Source of the DNA: Bradyrhizobium sp. SRS-191
GTDB lineage: Bacteria; Pseudomonadota; Alphaproteobacteria; Rhizobiales; Xanthobacteraceae
Length of the DNA: 64,000 bases
Assembly: GCF_024586915.1 (NCBI RefSeq)
Contig: NZ_JANBVS010000001.1
Coordinates: 787,942-851,941 of the forward strand
Direction of reading: 5' to 3'
The position numbers and the translations under genes were made by a program. Of this stretch, positions 24,556-34,380 are shown in pieces; the first letter of the stretch is position 1, and the number at the start of each line of letters is the position of its first letter. The notes under the pieces are model-generated. The model had not been told where the DNA came from and ran no database searches. It saw only the letters and a program-made list of their open reading frames with translations.

Positions 24556-24581
24556 TCCATGATCAGCAAGCAGATCATGGA
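24556..24581 (-). promoter_or_regulatory. Hairpin overlapping the ribosome binding site of the Tat protein gene
   Basis: Perfect 9-bp inverted repeat TCCATGATC / GATCATGGA with an 8-base loop. In the minus-strand transcript the 3' arm (GATCATGGA) runs directly into GGCGCGCG-ATG, so the GGAGG ribosome binding site is half inside the stem. This could limit translation of the His/Trp/Arg-rich protein, or it could be a DNA operator; the sequence alone cannot decide. Confidence 0.5.
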
Positions 24582-24685
24582 GTATCGAATCGATCACCTG
24601 AACGTGAGCTGAACTGCCACGCTCGTCACGAACAAGAGCAATGACGACGCCGCCGAGCTTTCGCCACGATCGCGCAGGGCTCTCT

Positions 24686-25000
24686 TCATTCGTCGACGAT
24701 CTGCGCCAGCGTGAAGCTCTCGCGGGTGCGCGGCACATCGGGCCAGTCGCGTTCGAAGTCGACGATCAGCCGCTTCATCTCGTCGTCGCCCACCGCGCGT
24801 TCCATCGCCGCGACATCGTCGAACTGATACATCGCCTGATGCACGGCAGGATCGATCAGGCTCCACACGCGCCACGCCTTGCGCACGCCAAAGCTCTTGA
24901 TCGCATCAGGCAGATGCACGTCGCGATACCAGCGATCGAACGCCTCGCGCTTGGCTGGATCGGGCACAGTCGCGCGCACGACGAAGATGGCTGATGGCAT
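24686..25000 (-). CDS. Dimeric alpha-beta barrel protein (EthD/NIPSNAP-like fold)
   Basis: 104 residues. The sequence FVVRATVPDPAKREAFDRWY, RDVHLPDAIKSFGVRKAWRV, HQAMYQFDDVAAMERAV and DMKRLI-type end have the layout of small ferredoxin-like proteins (EthD, DUF4286 or antibiotic monooxygenase-like). Catalytic residues cannot be assigned; the conserved W-Y...H in the first helix is typical. No operon partner with an overlap: the following exported hydrolase gene starts far upstream. Confidence 0.7.
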   Translation of the reverse strand: MPSAIFVVRATVPDPAKREAFDRWYRDVHLPDAIKSFGVRKAWRVWSLIDPAVHQAMYQFDDVAAMERAVGDDEMKRLIVDFERDWPDVPRTRESFTLAQIVDE

Positions 25001-25054
25001 CGGTTCCTCCGGTTGTTGTTGGTCTTGTCACAGAAGCCTAGCCGCATCAGGCGT

Positions 25055-25768
25055 TCAGCGAAATCCCGCCGCAAGCGACACCACCTGTCCATCGAGGCCG
25101 TTGAAGCCGTGATGGCCGCGGGCCTGGCAGGGATCGCCCTCCTCCGCGCCGCCGGACAGCCACTTCACGCGGGCGCGGCCGCCGGACCATTTGATGAAGG
25201 GATCGACGCCGGCCGGCAGCGTGAACTTGCAGGCGTCGCTGGTGTGATGAATGACCAGTGTCCGCGGCAGCGCCGACGGCGAGCCGAGGATCGACATGAC
25301 GTTGGATGAGCTGCCGGAGTCCGGGCTGAGGAAGCCCGAGGTCAGGACCAGCGCATCGGGCCGGGCGCCGCGTGCGATCCCCTCCGCGGCCCGGAGCGTA
25401 CCGCGGCTGGTGCCGATCACCGTCACCGGACGCTTGATGGCGGCCATGTAGTCGACGGCGGCCTTCAGGTCGGTGTTGGCATCCGCCACCATCACCGCGA
25501 GCCCGCGGGCCGCATAGGCATTGCGGGTGCGCACCAGCTGATTGCCGAGCAGGCCATGAATGTCGCCACGCTCGCCGACATTGATGGCGCCGTCGCCGCC
25601 GGGCAACAGGATGACGCTGGCTCGCGCCGCCGCCGGCCTGATCAATGCGACACGCGAGCCGCCGACCGTCACGGTCTCATCGGCGCTGGCTGCGCCGGCC
25701 AAAGCAGCCGACAGCATTACTGCCAGTCCGACCCACAGGATCGCCCGACACGCGTTCGTTCTGATCAT
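25055..25768 (-). CDS. Exported alpha/beta hydrolase-like protein
   Basis: 237 residues. A signal peptide (ILWVGLAVMLSAALAGAASA) precedes a domain with VILLPGGDGAINVG (oxyanion-type loop), the nucleophile elbow IGTSRGTLRA and a possible catalytic His in RGHHGFNGLDG. Four Cys-poor segments and a pair of Cys (DACKF, GDPCQA) could form a disulphide. It is probably a periplasmic esterase-like protein; the substrate is unknown. It belongs to the same broad fold as the gene at 23101 but is clearly not a close paralogue. Confidence 0.78.
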   Translation of the reverse strand: MIRTNACRAILWVGLAVMLSAALAGAASADETVTVGGSRVALIRPAAARASVILLPGGDGAINVGERGDIHGLLGNQLVRTRNAYAARGLAVMVADANTDLKAAVDYMAAIKRPVTVIGTSRGTLRAAEGIARGARPDALVLTSGFLSPDSGSSSNVMSILGSPSALPRTLVIHHTSDACKFTLPAGVDPFIKWSGGRARVKWLSGGAEEGDPCQARGHHGFNGLDGQVVSLAAGFR

Positions 25769-25819
25769 CGAAGCCTCCCGCAGCCGACTCGGCTCGCGGC
25801 AAGACTAGCAAATTTGATA

Positions 25820-25852
25820 CGAGGCCCGGAGTGCCTAGGAGTCCGGGCCTCG
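25820..25852 (-). terminator. Strong GC hairpin, possible terminator
   Basis: CGAGGCCCGG and CCGGGCCTCG form a 10-bp stem with a 13-base loop. It lies about 120 bases after the stop of the secreted gene at 25976-26428 on the minus strand. It lacks a real T run (the following minus-strand bases are TATCAAATTTG), so the terminator call is tentative. Confidence 0.45.
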
Positions 25853-25975
25853 TCCCCTCGCGACCTCGCGCGAGCGAAGCCGGTCGGTATCTCTTTCAGC
25901 TAATTGATTGCACCCGCTTTCGCGTTGACATGGCGCAAGCCGTGCCGATCTGGATCCCCGTGGAATTCCGGTCTC

Positions 25976-26428
25976 TCAGTAGCAGCGCGTGATCGTCACG
26001 CTGTGGTCGCCGCCGCGGCGCCCCGGCACCGTCACGGTCTGCATCGGGCAGCTCGACACATAGGGCCGGTCGGACGGCACGACGTTCGGCGGGTAGCGGT
26101 GGGCCCAGTCCCACGGCACGTCGTAGGTATAGGTGTAACGCACGTCGGCCGAGGTCCGCTCGGGGATCTGCTGAATCACGGGCTCGCCGGTACCCCCATA
26201 CGCAAAAGCGCCGGCAGCCGGCAGATAAGGACGATAGCCACCGCGGTGCGGACGGACGATGGTCACCGGAGACGCGACCTGACTCGGTGCGGCGGGCGCA
26301 GCGGCGACCGGCGCCGCAGCGACAGCGGCTGAACCGGCCGAGGCGGCCTGCGACGAGAGCATCAGAGCGGCGGCGCCTGCGCAGGCAACCCAAGCTCCAA
26401 AACGAAACGCCGATGTTCTATCAGCCAT
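25976..26428 (-). CDS. Secreted Ala/Pro-rich hypothetical protein
   Basis: 150 residues. A long signal region (GAWVACAGAAALMLSSQAAS) and an Ala-rich linker lead to a C-terminal domain RYTYTYDVPWDWAHRYPPNV, RPYVSSCPMQTVTVPG and DHSVTITRCY. Two Cys (SSCP and the penultimate RCY) probably pair. It is a small exported protein of unknown role. AGAGG lies before the ATG. It is isolated, with a long repeat-filled gap upstream. Confidence 0.72.
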   Translation of the reverse strand: MADRTSAFRFGAWVACAGAAALMLSSQAASAGSAAVAAAPVAAAPAAPSQVASPVTIVRPHRGGYRPYLPAAGAFAYGGTGEPVIQQIPERTSADVRYTYTYDVPWDWAHRYPPNVVPSDRPYVSSCPMQTVTVPGRRGGDHSVTITRCY

Positions 26429-26598
26429 GATACGCGACCTCTACTCTACTCAGGTGCCTGCCTTGTTCATCAAAGCTAGGCCAGCGGGCCAGTTCCCGCA
26501 AACCCATCGTTAAAGGTTAGTTAAGGCATAGGCTTAACGCCAGGGCCGCATGAGGCGCCAGATTGCCGCAAGCCGCGCCCCGCGAGCGCAGCAACGCA

Positions 26599-26813
26599 GA
26601 GCCCCTGGATTGTTTCGTCGCGGAGCCTGTCATCGGGCCGCGCTTCGCGCGGACCCGTTGGCTCCTCGCAATGACGGCGGGTGTGACCTGCTTTGCCCCT
26701 GCGGACTCAGGGGCGCCTGAAAATGAAAAAAGGCGGCCCGCGCACGTGCCGCCTTCTCCGTCATTGCGAGCGCAGCGAGGCAATCCAGGGCCGCGCGGAA
26801 GGCTCGCAATGAC
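26599..26813. repeat. Inverted repeat cluster, family R4 copy a
   Basis: Left part contains CCCCTGGATTGTTTCGTCGC and CTCCTCGCAATGACGG; right part contains GTCATTGCGAGCGCAGCGAG and CAATCCAGG. The two outer ends are complementary and each half also holds an internal hairpin (CGCGCTTCGCGCG type). A terminator for the carboxylase gene lies between the halves. A second copy is at 39179-39273. Between the left end of this repeat and the start of the secreted gene nothing else is seen. Confidence 0.75.
26724..26755 (-). terminator. Rho-independent terminator for the carboxylase gene
   Basis: On the minus strand: AAGGCGGC, loop, GCCGCCTT followed by TTTTCATTTT. The 8-bp GC stem with a T-rich tail lies about 100 bases beyond the carboxylase stop codon. 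Confidence 0.8.
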
Positions 26814-26856
26814 TTTCTCGCCGCCGCCCGCGAAGACGACGAGTTGATTGGACCGC

Positions 26857-28389
<1,533 letters not shown>

Positions 28390-28824
28390 GCGCGTCCGCC
28401 CGTTCCCGATGTCATGACTGTTGGCGGCCTTCTAACACGGCTGTTTCGGAACCGAAAAGCCGCTTTCGGCCTGGCGAAGCGGCCTCCCACAGCTCGGAAT
28501 TAATCGCGGAATCAGGGTCATGGTGGGCCGGCAGCCGCAGGGAGCCGGCATGATGGGCTGCGACCGACCCTGCCTCTGCACAACGAAGGAAGCGCACGGC
28601 GGTCATTGCAAATCTCGCTGTCATCGCCCGGCCTTGACCGGGAGATCCAGTACGCCGCGACCTCGCGGCAGGCCAACAGGTGCCGGTGAGTACTGGATCA
28701 CCCGCTTTCGCGGGTGATGACACCGGGGGCGAAAGTAGCGTTCCGCCCGACATCGCCGGGTTAGGAACGGCCATGAGGGCCACCGGTTCGCCCCCCACGC
28801 CCATCTTCCTTTGAGCTGCACCGA
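28390..28824. other. Intergenic region holding an R1 repeat
   Basis: About 430 bases between the divergent carboxylase and 28825 genes. It contains the palindromic element at 28619-28722 and otherwise shows no coding signature. Both promoters must lie here, but I could not pick convincing -35/-10 boxes. Confidence 0.5.
28619..28722. repeat. Palindromic intergenic repeat, family R1 copy c
   Basis: 104 bases. The left arm TGTCATCGCCCGGCCTTGAC and right arm GCTTTCGCGGGTGATGACA pair over the ends; inner arms GATCCAGTAC and GTACTGGATC are perfect complements, with a further CGCGACCTCGCGG hairpin in the loop. Related to the copies at 10651 and 13604. Confidence 0.8.
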
Positions 28825-29520
28825 ATGCTGTCCGCTCCTCTTTCTCCCCACGAACTCCGCCCCCGACGCATCGACGGTCACAACCCGTGCGGAGCGATCT
28901 ATTTCCTGCCGTGGGGCATGAGCTTCGCCACCGCGCGCTGGCTCGGCCTCGTCGGCGGCCGCGACTGGCAGGCCTGCTACCGGCTGTCGGATGCGATGGT
29001 CAGCCCCGATCCCGAGGTGTGCGCGGGCTGCATCGCAGCCATCGAACGCGACGTGTTCGGGCTCGCGGCGCGCAATGGCCCGCCGTCCCGTCTGGTCGGC
29101 TTCAGCCTCGGCAGCGTGCCGGCCACCTTGATGGCCGGCCGGCTCGGCCGCCCGGTGTGGAGCTTCGCCTCGGCCGATCGCGGCGAGCTGATGATCTGGT
29201 CGAGCCCCGCCGCGCGCGGCATCCGCCGCGAGGCCGAGCGGCGCGGCTATCGGCGTGACGACTTCGCCGCAGCGCTTCACCGCTACAACCCGATCCACTG
29301 GATCGACCGCGTCGCGCCCGACAGCCGACTCGTCGTCGGCCGCTTCGACCGGATGGTGCCGCGCGCCCGCGGCCAGGCGCTGCTCGATCGCGCCCGGCGG
29401 CGCATCGCGGGGAACCACTTGGTCGAACTGCCGCTCGGCCATGTGGCGGTTCTGGCCGCTAGCGGCTTCCTGCAACGGCGCTGGTTGCGCGCGGATAGCA
29501 GCCTTCTGCAAGACCGCTGA
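28825..29520 (+). CDS. Alpha/beta hydrolase-like protein
   Basis: 231 residues. It contains YFLPWGMSFATARWLGL, a nucleophile-elbow-like RLVGFSLGSVPATLMAG, RVAPDSRLVVGRFDRMVPRA (an acid position plausible at FDRM) and GNHLVELPLGHVAV (His position). The order of these motifs fits a small alpha/beta hydrolase with a minimal cap. No signal peptide is seen. The family was not recognised more precisely, and activity is inferred only from the motif order. It is divergent from the carboxylase gene. Confidence 0.65.
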   Translation: MLSAPLSPHELRPRRIDGHNPCGAIYFLPWGMSFATARWLGLVGGRDWQACYRLSDAMVSPDPEVCAGCIAAIERDVFGLAARNGPPSRLVGFSLGSVPATLMAGRLGRPVWSFASADRGELMIWSSPAARGIRREAERRGYRRDDFAAALHRYNPIHWIDRVAPDSRLVVGRFDRMVPRARGQALLDRARRRIAGNHLVELPLGHVAVLAASGFLQRRWLRADSSLLQDR

Positions 29521-29707
29521 TGGGTGGCGCGGGCAGGCTCACTGACGTTCCGATTGATCTCGGAGTGGGACTTGTGTCGTTGACGGCTCTCGTGACTGCG
29601 CTGGCGTCTCGCAAGGGCGAGCGGATGAGCGAGTAGCAATGCCCGGCCATGCCAGCTTCGGAGAGGCACGAGCGCAGCAGCCATGGTCGCGCAGAGATCG
29701 TCGCAGG

Positions 29708-30589
29708 TCAGATGCGCCGCCGCACGGCGGCGGCCTGGAGATCCTGCCCGCAGCGGCAACTCTTCTGCGCCTTCTCCTGCAGGATCTGCGAGACCATCCG
29801 CTCGGTCCCGGTCAGGCCGGTCAGAATGGTCGCGCCAACGGCCATTCCGGTCCTCAATCCGACGGGAAGGGCCGGATTCGCCAGACGGATCTTGAGCGCG
29901 ATCCGGTCTTCGGCGCTTGGCGGGCCCGATGCCGCACCGATCCATTCAGCGTCTGCCACATGTCCATAGAGCCGGAGAGACGGCTGGCCCGGCACCTCGA
30001 TCGTGACCGCCTGCCCGATCGCGACATAGGTGATGTCGGAGACAGCAAGGGCAGCGATGATGTGGGGCTCGCCCGGGGCCACCACCGCCATCATCGACCG
30101 GCCTGCCGGGACGGCGTCTCCGACATGGAGACCGCCGACCGTCACCACGCCGGCGACCGGAGCAATAACGTCGTTCAGCGCGACAGTCGCCGCGTCTCCG
30201 TCGCGGTGCTCGATGCGCGCGAGAAGCTGTCCGGCGACGATTTCCTGATTGTCGGTCACGAGAAGCTCTCTGACCAGACCGGGCACCGCCGACCTGACCG
30301 GGACTTCGTTCCCCCCGATATAGGCATCGTCGGTGTGGACGAGATACTGGCTGACGGTCACGTACTCGACCATCCACGACAGCGCGATGAGACATGCAAC
30401 GACCAAGCCGACCCCTGTGAGCGGCCACAGCGCACCTGCTGCGAACGCCCGCGGTGCGGCTCGCATGTCTCCCGGGGAGCGCTTCTTGTGCGGAATGATC
30501 CGGGTTCCGCCCGGCCCTTGCTGTCTGTCCACCGCTCGCTCCTCACGACGGCATCGCATGCGGTGCCGACGGGACCTCGTGATCATCAT
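29708..30589 (-). CDS. Compact HlyD/EmrA-like membrane fusion protein
   Basis: About 293 residues. A basic cytoplasmic N-terminus and one membrane segment (LTGVGLVVACLIALSWMVEY) are followed by the first lipoyl half (TDDAYIGGNEVPVRSAVPG, VTDNQEIVAGQLLARIEHRD), then directly the second half (VIAPVAGVVTVGGLHVGDAV) and a beta-barrel domain (AIGQAVTIEVPGQPSLRL, LPVGLRTGMAVGATILTG). In ordinary EmrA/HlyD adaptors a long alpha-helical hairpin separates the lipoyl halves; here only about 10 residues do. No transporter or outer-membrane partner is adjacent. The start is uncertain (30589, 30559 or 30469). Confidence 0.75.
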   Translation of the reverse strand: MMITRSRRHRMRCRREERAVDRQQGPGGTRIIPHKKRSPGDMRAAPRAFAAGALWPLTGVGLVVACLIALSWMVEYVTVSQYLVHTDDAYIGGNEVPVRSAVPGLVRELLVTDNQEIVAGQLLARIEHRDGDAATVALNDVIAPVAGVVTVGGLHVGDAVPAGRSMMAVVAPGEPHIIAALAVSDITYVAIGQAVTIEVPGQPSLRLYGHVADAEWIGAASGPPSAEDRIALKIRLANPALPVGLRTGMAVGATILTGLTGTERMVSQILQEKAQKSCRCGQDLQAAAVRRRI

Positions 30590-30689
30590 GCTCTCGGCGC
30601 TGATGTGGCGGCTCGCTCGCCGGTTGATAATGGCGCCAGAACCAAATGCGGTCTTCAGCTTGTCGAAACAATGCCCCTGCCGACACGGC

Positions 30690-31607
30690 TTACGTCGGCA
30701 CGAGCACCAATTCGGCGTCAGCGACGACATAGCGGACGTAGCGGTAGTCGCGAATGAAGCTGATCTTGCCGTCGCGCCAGTTCAGCCACATGAAGTAGCG
30801 GGGCTGCGGGTCACCCTCTCCATCGAACACCGCAATCACCTCCCGGCCCTCGAGCCAGGCGGGCGCGAGCCGGACATCTTTCATCTCGGCATAGATGCTG
30901 AAAAACATCCCGACATCGGCCGAACCGACTCGTATGGGATGAGCGGACTGGTGGAGCCTGACATCCTCCGCCAGCAGCGCGCGCAGGCCGTCCCAGTCCC
31001 GTTGATTGAAGAGGCTAACATAGCGCGCGACCGCCTCGGACGCAGGCCTCGCGACCGGGCGCGCCTCGGCCACGGCGTTGATCTCGGAGAGCCGCGCGCG
31101 GGCGCGAGCGAGATGCGCCTTGACCGAGTCCACCGTCAGGCCGAGCAGCGCCGCGATCTCGGCGAGCGGCTCATCCAGCACGTCCTTGAGGATCAGAATG
31201 CTGCGCTGGGGAATCGGGAGCTCGGCGAAGCGCGACACGGCCGTCCGGATCGCCTCCTTGCGCATCATCGCCTCCGCGGCATCTTCAGCGGTGTCGTCGG
31301 CGATGTCGTCAGCCGCCTCCATCGGTTCGGCAACTCGGATCGCACGGCCGCGCAGCAGGTCCAGCGCCCGGTTGTGCGCGACGCGGAACAGCCATGGGCG
31401 CAACGTCTCGATGTCCTGCATCTCGTCGACGGCGACGAGCGCCCGCGTCAGCGAATCCTGCACGACGTCCTCGCCATCGATGACCGAGCCCATCAGCCGC
31501 GCGCAATAGCGATGCAGCTCGGGCCGCATCTGCTCCGCGACGGCCATGAGTCCGGCGATGCGCTCGGCCCTGCGCGCGCCTTGCTGATCAATTGCTCCGT
31601 CACTCAA
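30690..31607 (-). CDS. ECF sigma factor with C-terminal SnoaL-like domain (ECF41-like)
   Basis: 305 residues. Sigma-70 region 2 (HRYCARLMGSVIDGEDVVQD, LRPWLFRVAHNRALDLLRG) and region 4 (IPQRSILILKDVLDEPLAEI, LGLTVDSVKAHLARARARL) are followed by an NTF2/SnoaL-like domain (YVSLFNQRDWDGLRALLAED, YFMWLNWRDGKISFIRDYRY). In ECF41-type factors this extra domain regulates activity and replaces a separate anti-sigma factor. The TTG start overlaps the stop of the upstream SDR gene (TTGA) and has GAAGGAG 7 bases before it, so the two genes are translationally coupled. The SDR is the likely functional partner, as is common for this group. Confidence 0.87.
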   Translation of the reverse strand: MSDGAIDQQGARRAERIAGLMAVAEQMRPELHRYCARLMGSVIDGEDVVQDSLTRALVAVDEMQDIETLRPWLFRVAHNRALDLLRGRAIRVAEPMEAADDIADDTAEDAAEAMMRKEAIRTAVSRFAELPIPQRSILILKDVLDEPLAEIAALLGLTVDSVKAHLARARARLSEINAVAEARPVARPASEAVARYVSLFNQRDWDGLRALLAEDVRLHQSAHPIRVGSADVGMFFSIYAEMKDVRLAPAWLEGREVIAVFDGEGDPQPRYFMWLNWRDGKISFIRDYRYVRYVVADAELVLVPT

Positions 31608-32362
31608 GCCGCCGCTCCTTCCATCACCGTCACGCCGTCGTCGCCGTTGAGCCCGAACACGACACCATCGGCGAAGCGCGGGTCCTTCAGCACGGAAACC
31701 ACGCGATCCCCGAACGCACGCGGCGGCATCGGCGCGCCGAAGCGGGCAACGAACGCGTCCGGCGTGATGCTCATCGCGCCTGCATAGGCGCCGGCGGCCG
31801 TGTCGCCCACACCGGTTCCGAGGATCATCATGCGCGGCACGATCGCCTGGAAGCGAATGCCAAGCCTGTCGTCCTGGGAGACGCCGTTGGCATATTTGGT
31901 CATGAACCAGAGCATGCGCTTGGCGCCGGCATAGCCGCCCGACATCTGTGAACCGCTTACCGCCGCGCCGCTCGATCCGACCAGGACGCGGCTGCCCGGC
32001 TGCAACGGCAGCTTGAGCGCGGCCTGGATCCAGTACAAGCCCGCCTTGAAGTCAGTTTCCCAGGCCACCGAGAAGTCCTCCCAGGTGAGCCGATCCAGCC
32101 GGTCCATGTGCGGCGTCGTTCCCGCATTCAGGATCAGGATGTCCGGGCGGATGTCGCCGACGATACCATGCGCGGCGGCCTCCTCGGTGACATCGGCGGC
32201 AACCGTGGCCACGCCCAGGCGGGCGGCGACGGCGTTCAAGGCCTCGGCTCCGCGCGCGACCACGGTCACCTTGGCGCCGTCAGCGACGAGCGCCTCCACG
32301 ATCCCGAGGCCCAGGCCGCGGCTCCCGCCGGTGACGACGATCGTCTTGTCTTTCAGGTTCAT
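31604..32362 (-). CDS. SDR family oxidoreductase, coupled to the ECF sigma gene
   Basis: 252 residues. Motifs: VVTGGSRGLGLGI (cofactor), LNAGTTP in the NNAG position, GSSGAAVSG and YAGAKRML (catalytic Tyr and Lys). The C-terminal SITPDAFVARFGAPMPP and GVVFGLNGDDGVTVM segments are typical of SDRs of unknown substrate. ATG 32362 has GGAG 8 bases upstream. Its stop codon overlaps the start of the ECF sigma gene, an arrangement seen for ECF41-type sigma factors, which are often paired with oxidoreductases. Confidence 0.87.
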   Translation of the reverse strand: MNLKDKTIVVTGGSRGLGLGIVEALVADGAKVTVVARGAEALNAVAARLGVATVAADVTEEAAAHGIVGDIRPDILILNAGTTPHMDRLDRLTWEDFSVAWETDFKAGLYWIQAALKLPLQPGSRVLVGSSGAAVSGSQMSGGYAGAKRMLWFMTKYANGVSQDDRLGIRFQAIVPRMMILGTGVGDTAAGAYAGAMSITPDAFVARFGAPMPPRAFGDRVVSVLKDPRFADGVVFGLNGDDGVTVMEGAAA

Positions 32363-32502
32363 GATGATGCTCCATGGTCCAGGTGACATGAAGACGATCG
32401 AGGCCTCGGAAAAGAGTCAGCCGGCCGCAGCGCACGATCCCCTTGCGTCTCGAGGCGCCGGGCTGGATGCTCCAGCCAACGTTCAAACACGGGAATCGCT
32501 TC

Positions 32503-33708
32503 ATGTCCGTCGACACCGCCGCCGCCACCGATCGTCTGATGCGCTTGCTCGCCGTGCCCGGCGTGACCGGACAGGAGAAGGCGATCGGCCGGGAGATCAT
32601 GGCGGCGCTGAAGCAGGCTGGCGTCCCGGCCAAGGCGATGCGGCTCGACGATGCCAATACCCGCATCGCGCTGCCGACCGAGACCGGCAACCTGATCGTC
32701 GAGCTGCCGGGCCGCGGCACGATGAAGGACCAGCCGCGGCTGATGTTCATGACCCACATGGACACGGTGCCGCTGTGCGCGGGCGCGCAGCCCACGATCT
32801 CCGGGCGGAAAATCGTTAACCAGGCCAAGACAGCGCTCGGCGGCGACAACCGCTGCGGCTGCGGCATCCTCGTCTCGCTGGCAGCCGAGCTCGTGCGGCA
32901 GAAGCTCGATCATCCGCCGATCACGCTGCTGTTCTGCGTGCGCGAGGAGAGCGGGCTGCACGGCGCGCGCCATGTCGATCTCGACGCGCTCGGCGCGCCC
33001 GCGATGGCGTTCAATTTCGACGGCAGCTCCGCCTCGTCAATCACCATCGCCGCGGTCGGCGCCGACAAATGGGAGGTCGAGATCTTCGGCCGCGCCTCCC
33101 ATGCCGGCGTCGCGCCGGAGCGCGGGATCAGCTCCACCATGATGCTGGCGCTCGCGCTCGCCGAGGTCAAAGCCGGCGGCTGGTTCGGCAAGGTCGTGAA
33201 GGGCAAGGGCAAGGACGCCAAGCTTGGGACCAGCAATGTCGGCCCGGTCACCGGCGGCGAGGGCCGCCCCGCGGGCGACGCCACCAATGTCGTCACCGAC
33301 TACATCCACGTCACCGGAGAATGCCGCAGCCATGATGCGAAGTTCGTCCGTGAGATCAGCAATGCCTACAAGGCCGCGTTCGAGAAGGCGGCCAAGCAGG
33401 TCGTCAACAGCGACGGCAAGTCCGGCCGCGTCAAGTTCAAGGCGGTGACGGAGTTTCCGCCGTTCCGCATGAAGGAGACACTGCCGGTCGTGAAGCGCGC
33501 CACCGCCGCCGTGTCGGACATCGGCGCCACGCCGACCTTGCGCGCCGGCAATGGCGGCCTCGACGCCAACTGGATGGTCCGCCACGGCATCCCCACCGTC
33601 ACCTTCGGCACCGGCCAGAACGAGCCGCATACGATCGACGAGTGGATCAACCTCGACGAATACGACCGCGCCTGCGCGCTGGCGGTGCGGCTGGCGACGA
33701 TGGGGTGA
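32503..33708 (+). CDS. M20 family tripeptidase (PepT-like)
   Basis: 401 residues. A di-zinc peptidase: FMTHMDTVPLC (first ligand His and Asp), GGDNRCGCGIL (bridging Asp), CVREESGLHGARH (catalytic Glu and ligand Glu), FNFDGSSASSITI (ligand Asp) and a C-terminal GTGQNEPHTIDEW (His ligand). The dimerisation (lid) domain is present between residues of about 200 and 320. It most likely removes N-terminal residues from tripeptides in the cytoplasm. The start at MSVDTAAATD lacks a strong ribosome binding site. Confidence 0.88.
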   Translation: MSVDTAAATDRLMRLLAVPGVTGQEKAIGREIMAALKQAGVPAKAMRLDDANTRIALPTETGNLIVELPGRGTMKDQPRLMFMTHMDTVPLCAGAQPTISGRKIVNQAKTALGGDNRCGCGILVSLAAELVRQKLDHPPITLLFCVREESGLHGARHVDLDALGAPAMAFNFDGSSASSITIAAVGADKWEVEIFGRASHAGVAPERGISSTMMLALALAEVKAGGWFGKVVKGKGKDAKLGTSNVGPVTGGEGRPAGDATNVVTDYIHVTGECRSHDAKFVREISNAYKAAFEKAAKQVVNSDGKSGRVKFKAVTEFPPFRMKETLPVVKRATAAVSDIGATPTLRAGNGGLDANWMVRHGIPTVTFGTGQNEPHTIDEWINLDEYDRACALAVRLATMG

Positions 33709-33822
33709 GCGGCATTCAGCCGCGCTGCCCTCGTCGCGTCAGACGGCGGTAAGCTTCGCCGCGTTCACATCGCAGCGCCCGGCGGCGATGGATCGCGGGG
33801 GCAGCCGTGCAGCGAGGACAGC

Positions 33823-34368
33823 TTGGAACACCACAGCGGAGACAACCGCGTCACCCTCGAGATCGCGGACAAGCGCGATCTGCCGGCCTTCAAGCAGGAA
33901 TTGCGGGAGGCCTTCTCGGTCGCATTGATGGACGAGATCGGCACAGTGCCCGATCAGGCCATCCCCTCCGGCGACGATATCGAGGAGTCGTTCACCGCGC
34001 CGGGGGCAGCGACCTATCATGTGCTGCTGGGCGACAGACGCGTCGGCGGCGTCGTCCTGACCATCGATCCGGTCTCGCACCGCAACTCGCTCGATCTGTT
34101 CTACATCTCGCCACGGCAGCATGGCCGTGGCGTCGGGCAGCGCGCATGGCGGGCGATCGAGGCGCGCTATGCCGACACCAAGGTGTGGCAGACGTTCACG
34201 CCGTATTTCGAGAAGCGCAACATCCACTTCTACGTCAACAAATGCGGCTTCCGGATCGTCGAATACTACAACGCCCACAACCCGCTGCCGCACCGCCCGC
34301 CGCTCGAGGGCATGCCCGACGACGGCGACTTCTTCCGCTTCGAGAAGATCATGCGGGAGGCGCGTTGA
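33823..34368 (+). CDS. GNAT-family N-acetyltransferase
   Basis: 181 residues from a TTG start with GAGGA 5 bases upstream. Core GNAT motifs are LDLFYISPRQHGRGVGQRAW (beta-4, acetyl-CoA pyrophosphate loop QHGRGVG) and NIHFYVNKCGFRIVEYYN (beta-5/helix 4). The N-terminal part (DLPAFKQELREAFSVAL, DEIGTVPDQAIPSGDDIEES) is specific to a subgroup with unknown acceptor. It is probably a cytoplasmic acetyltransferase of a small molecule or peptide. Confidence 0.83.
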   Translation: MEHHSGDNRVTLEIADKRDLPAFKQELREAFSVALMDEIGTVPDQAIPSGDDIEESFTAPGAATYHVLLGDRRVGGVVLTIDPVSHRNSLDLFYISPRQHGRGVGQRAWRAIEARYADTKVWQTFTPYFEKRNIHFYVNKCGFRIVEYYNAHNPLPHRPPLEGMPDDGDFFRFEKIMREAR

Positions 34369-34380
34369 GGTCTCTCGACC

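Noticed and set aside
32363..32440. ECF41-type promoter upstream of the SDR gene
   Set aside because: A TGTCACC hexamer is present but no CGTC -10 partner occurs at the right spacing.
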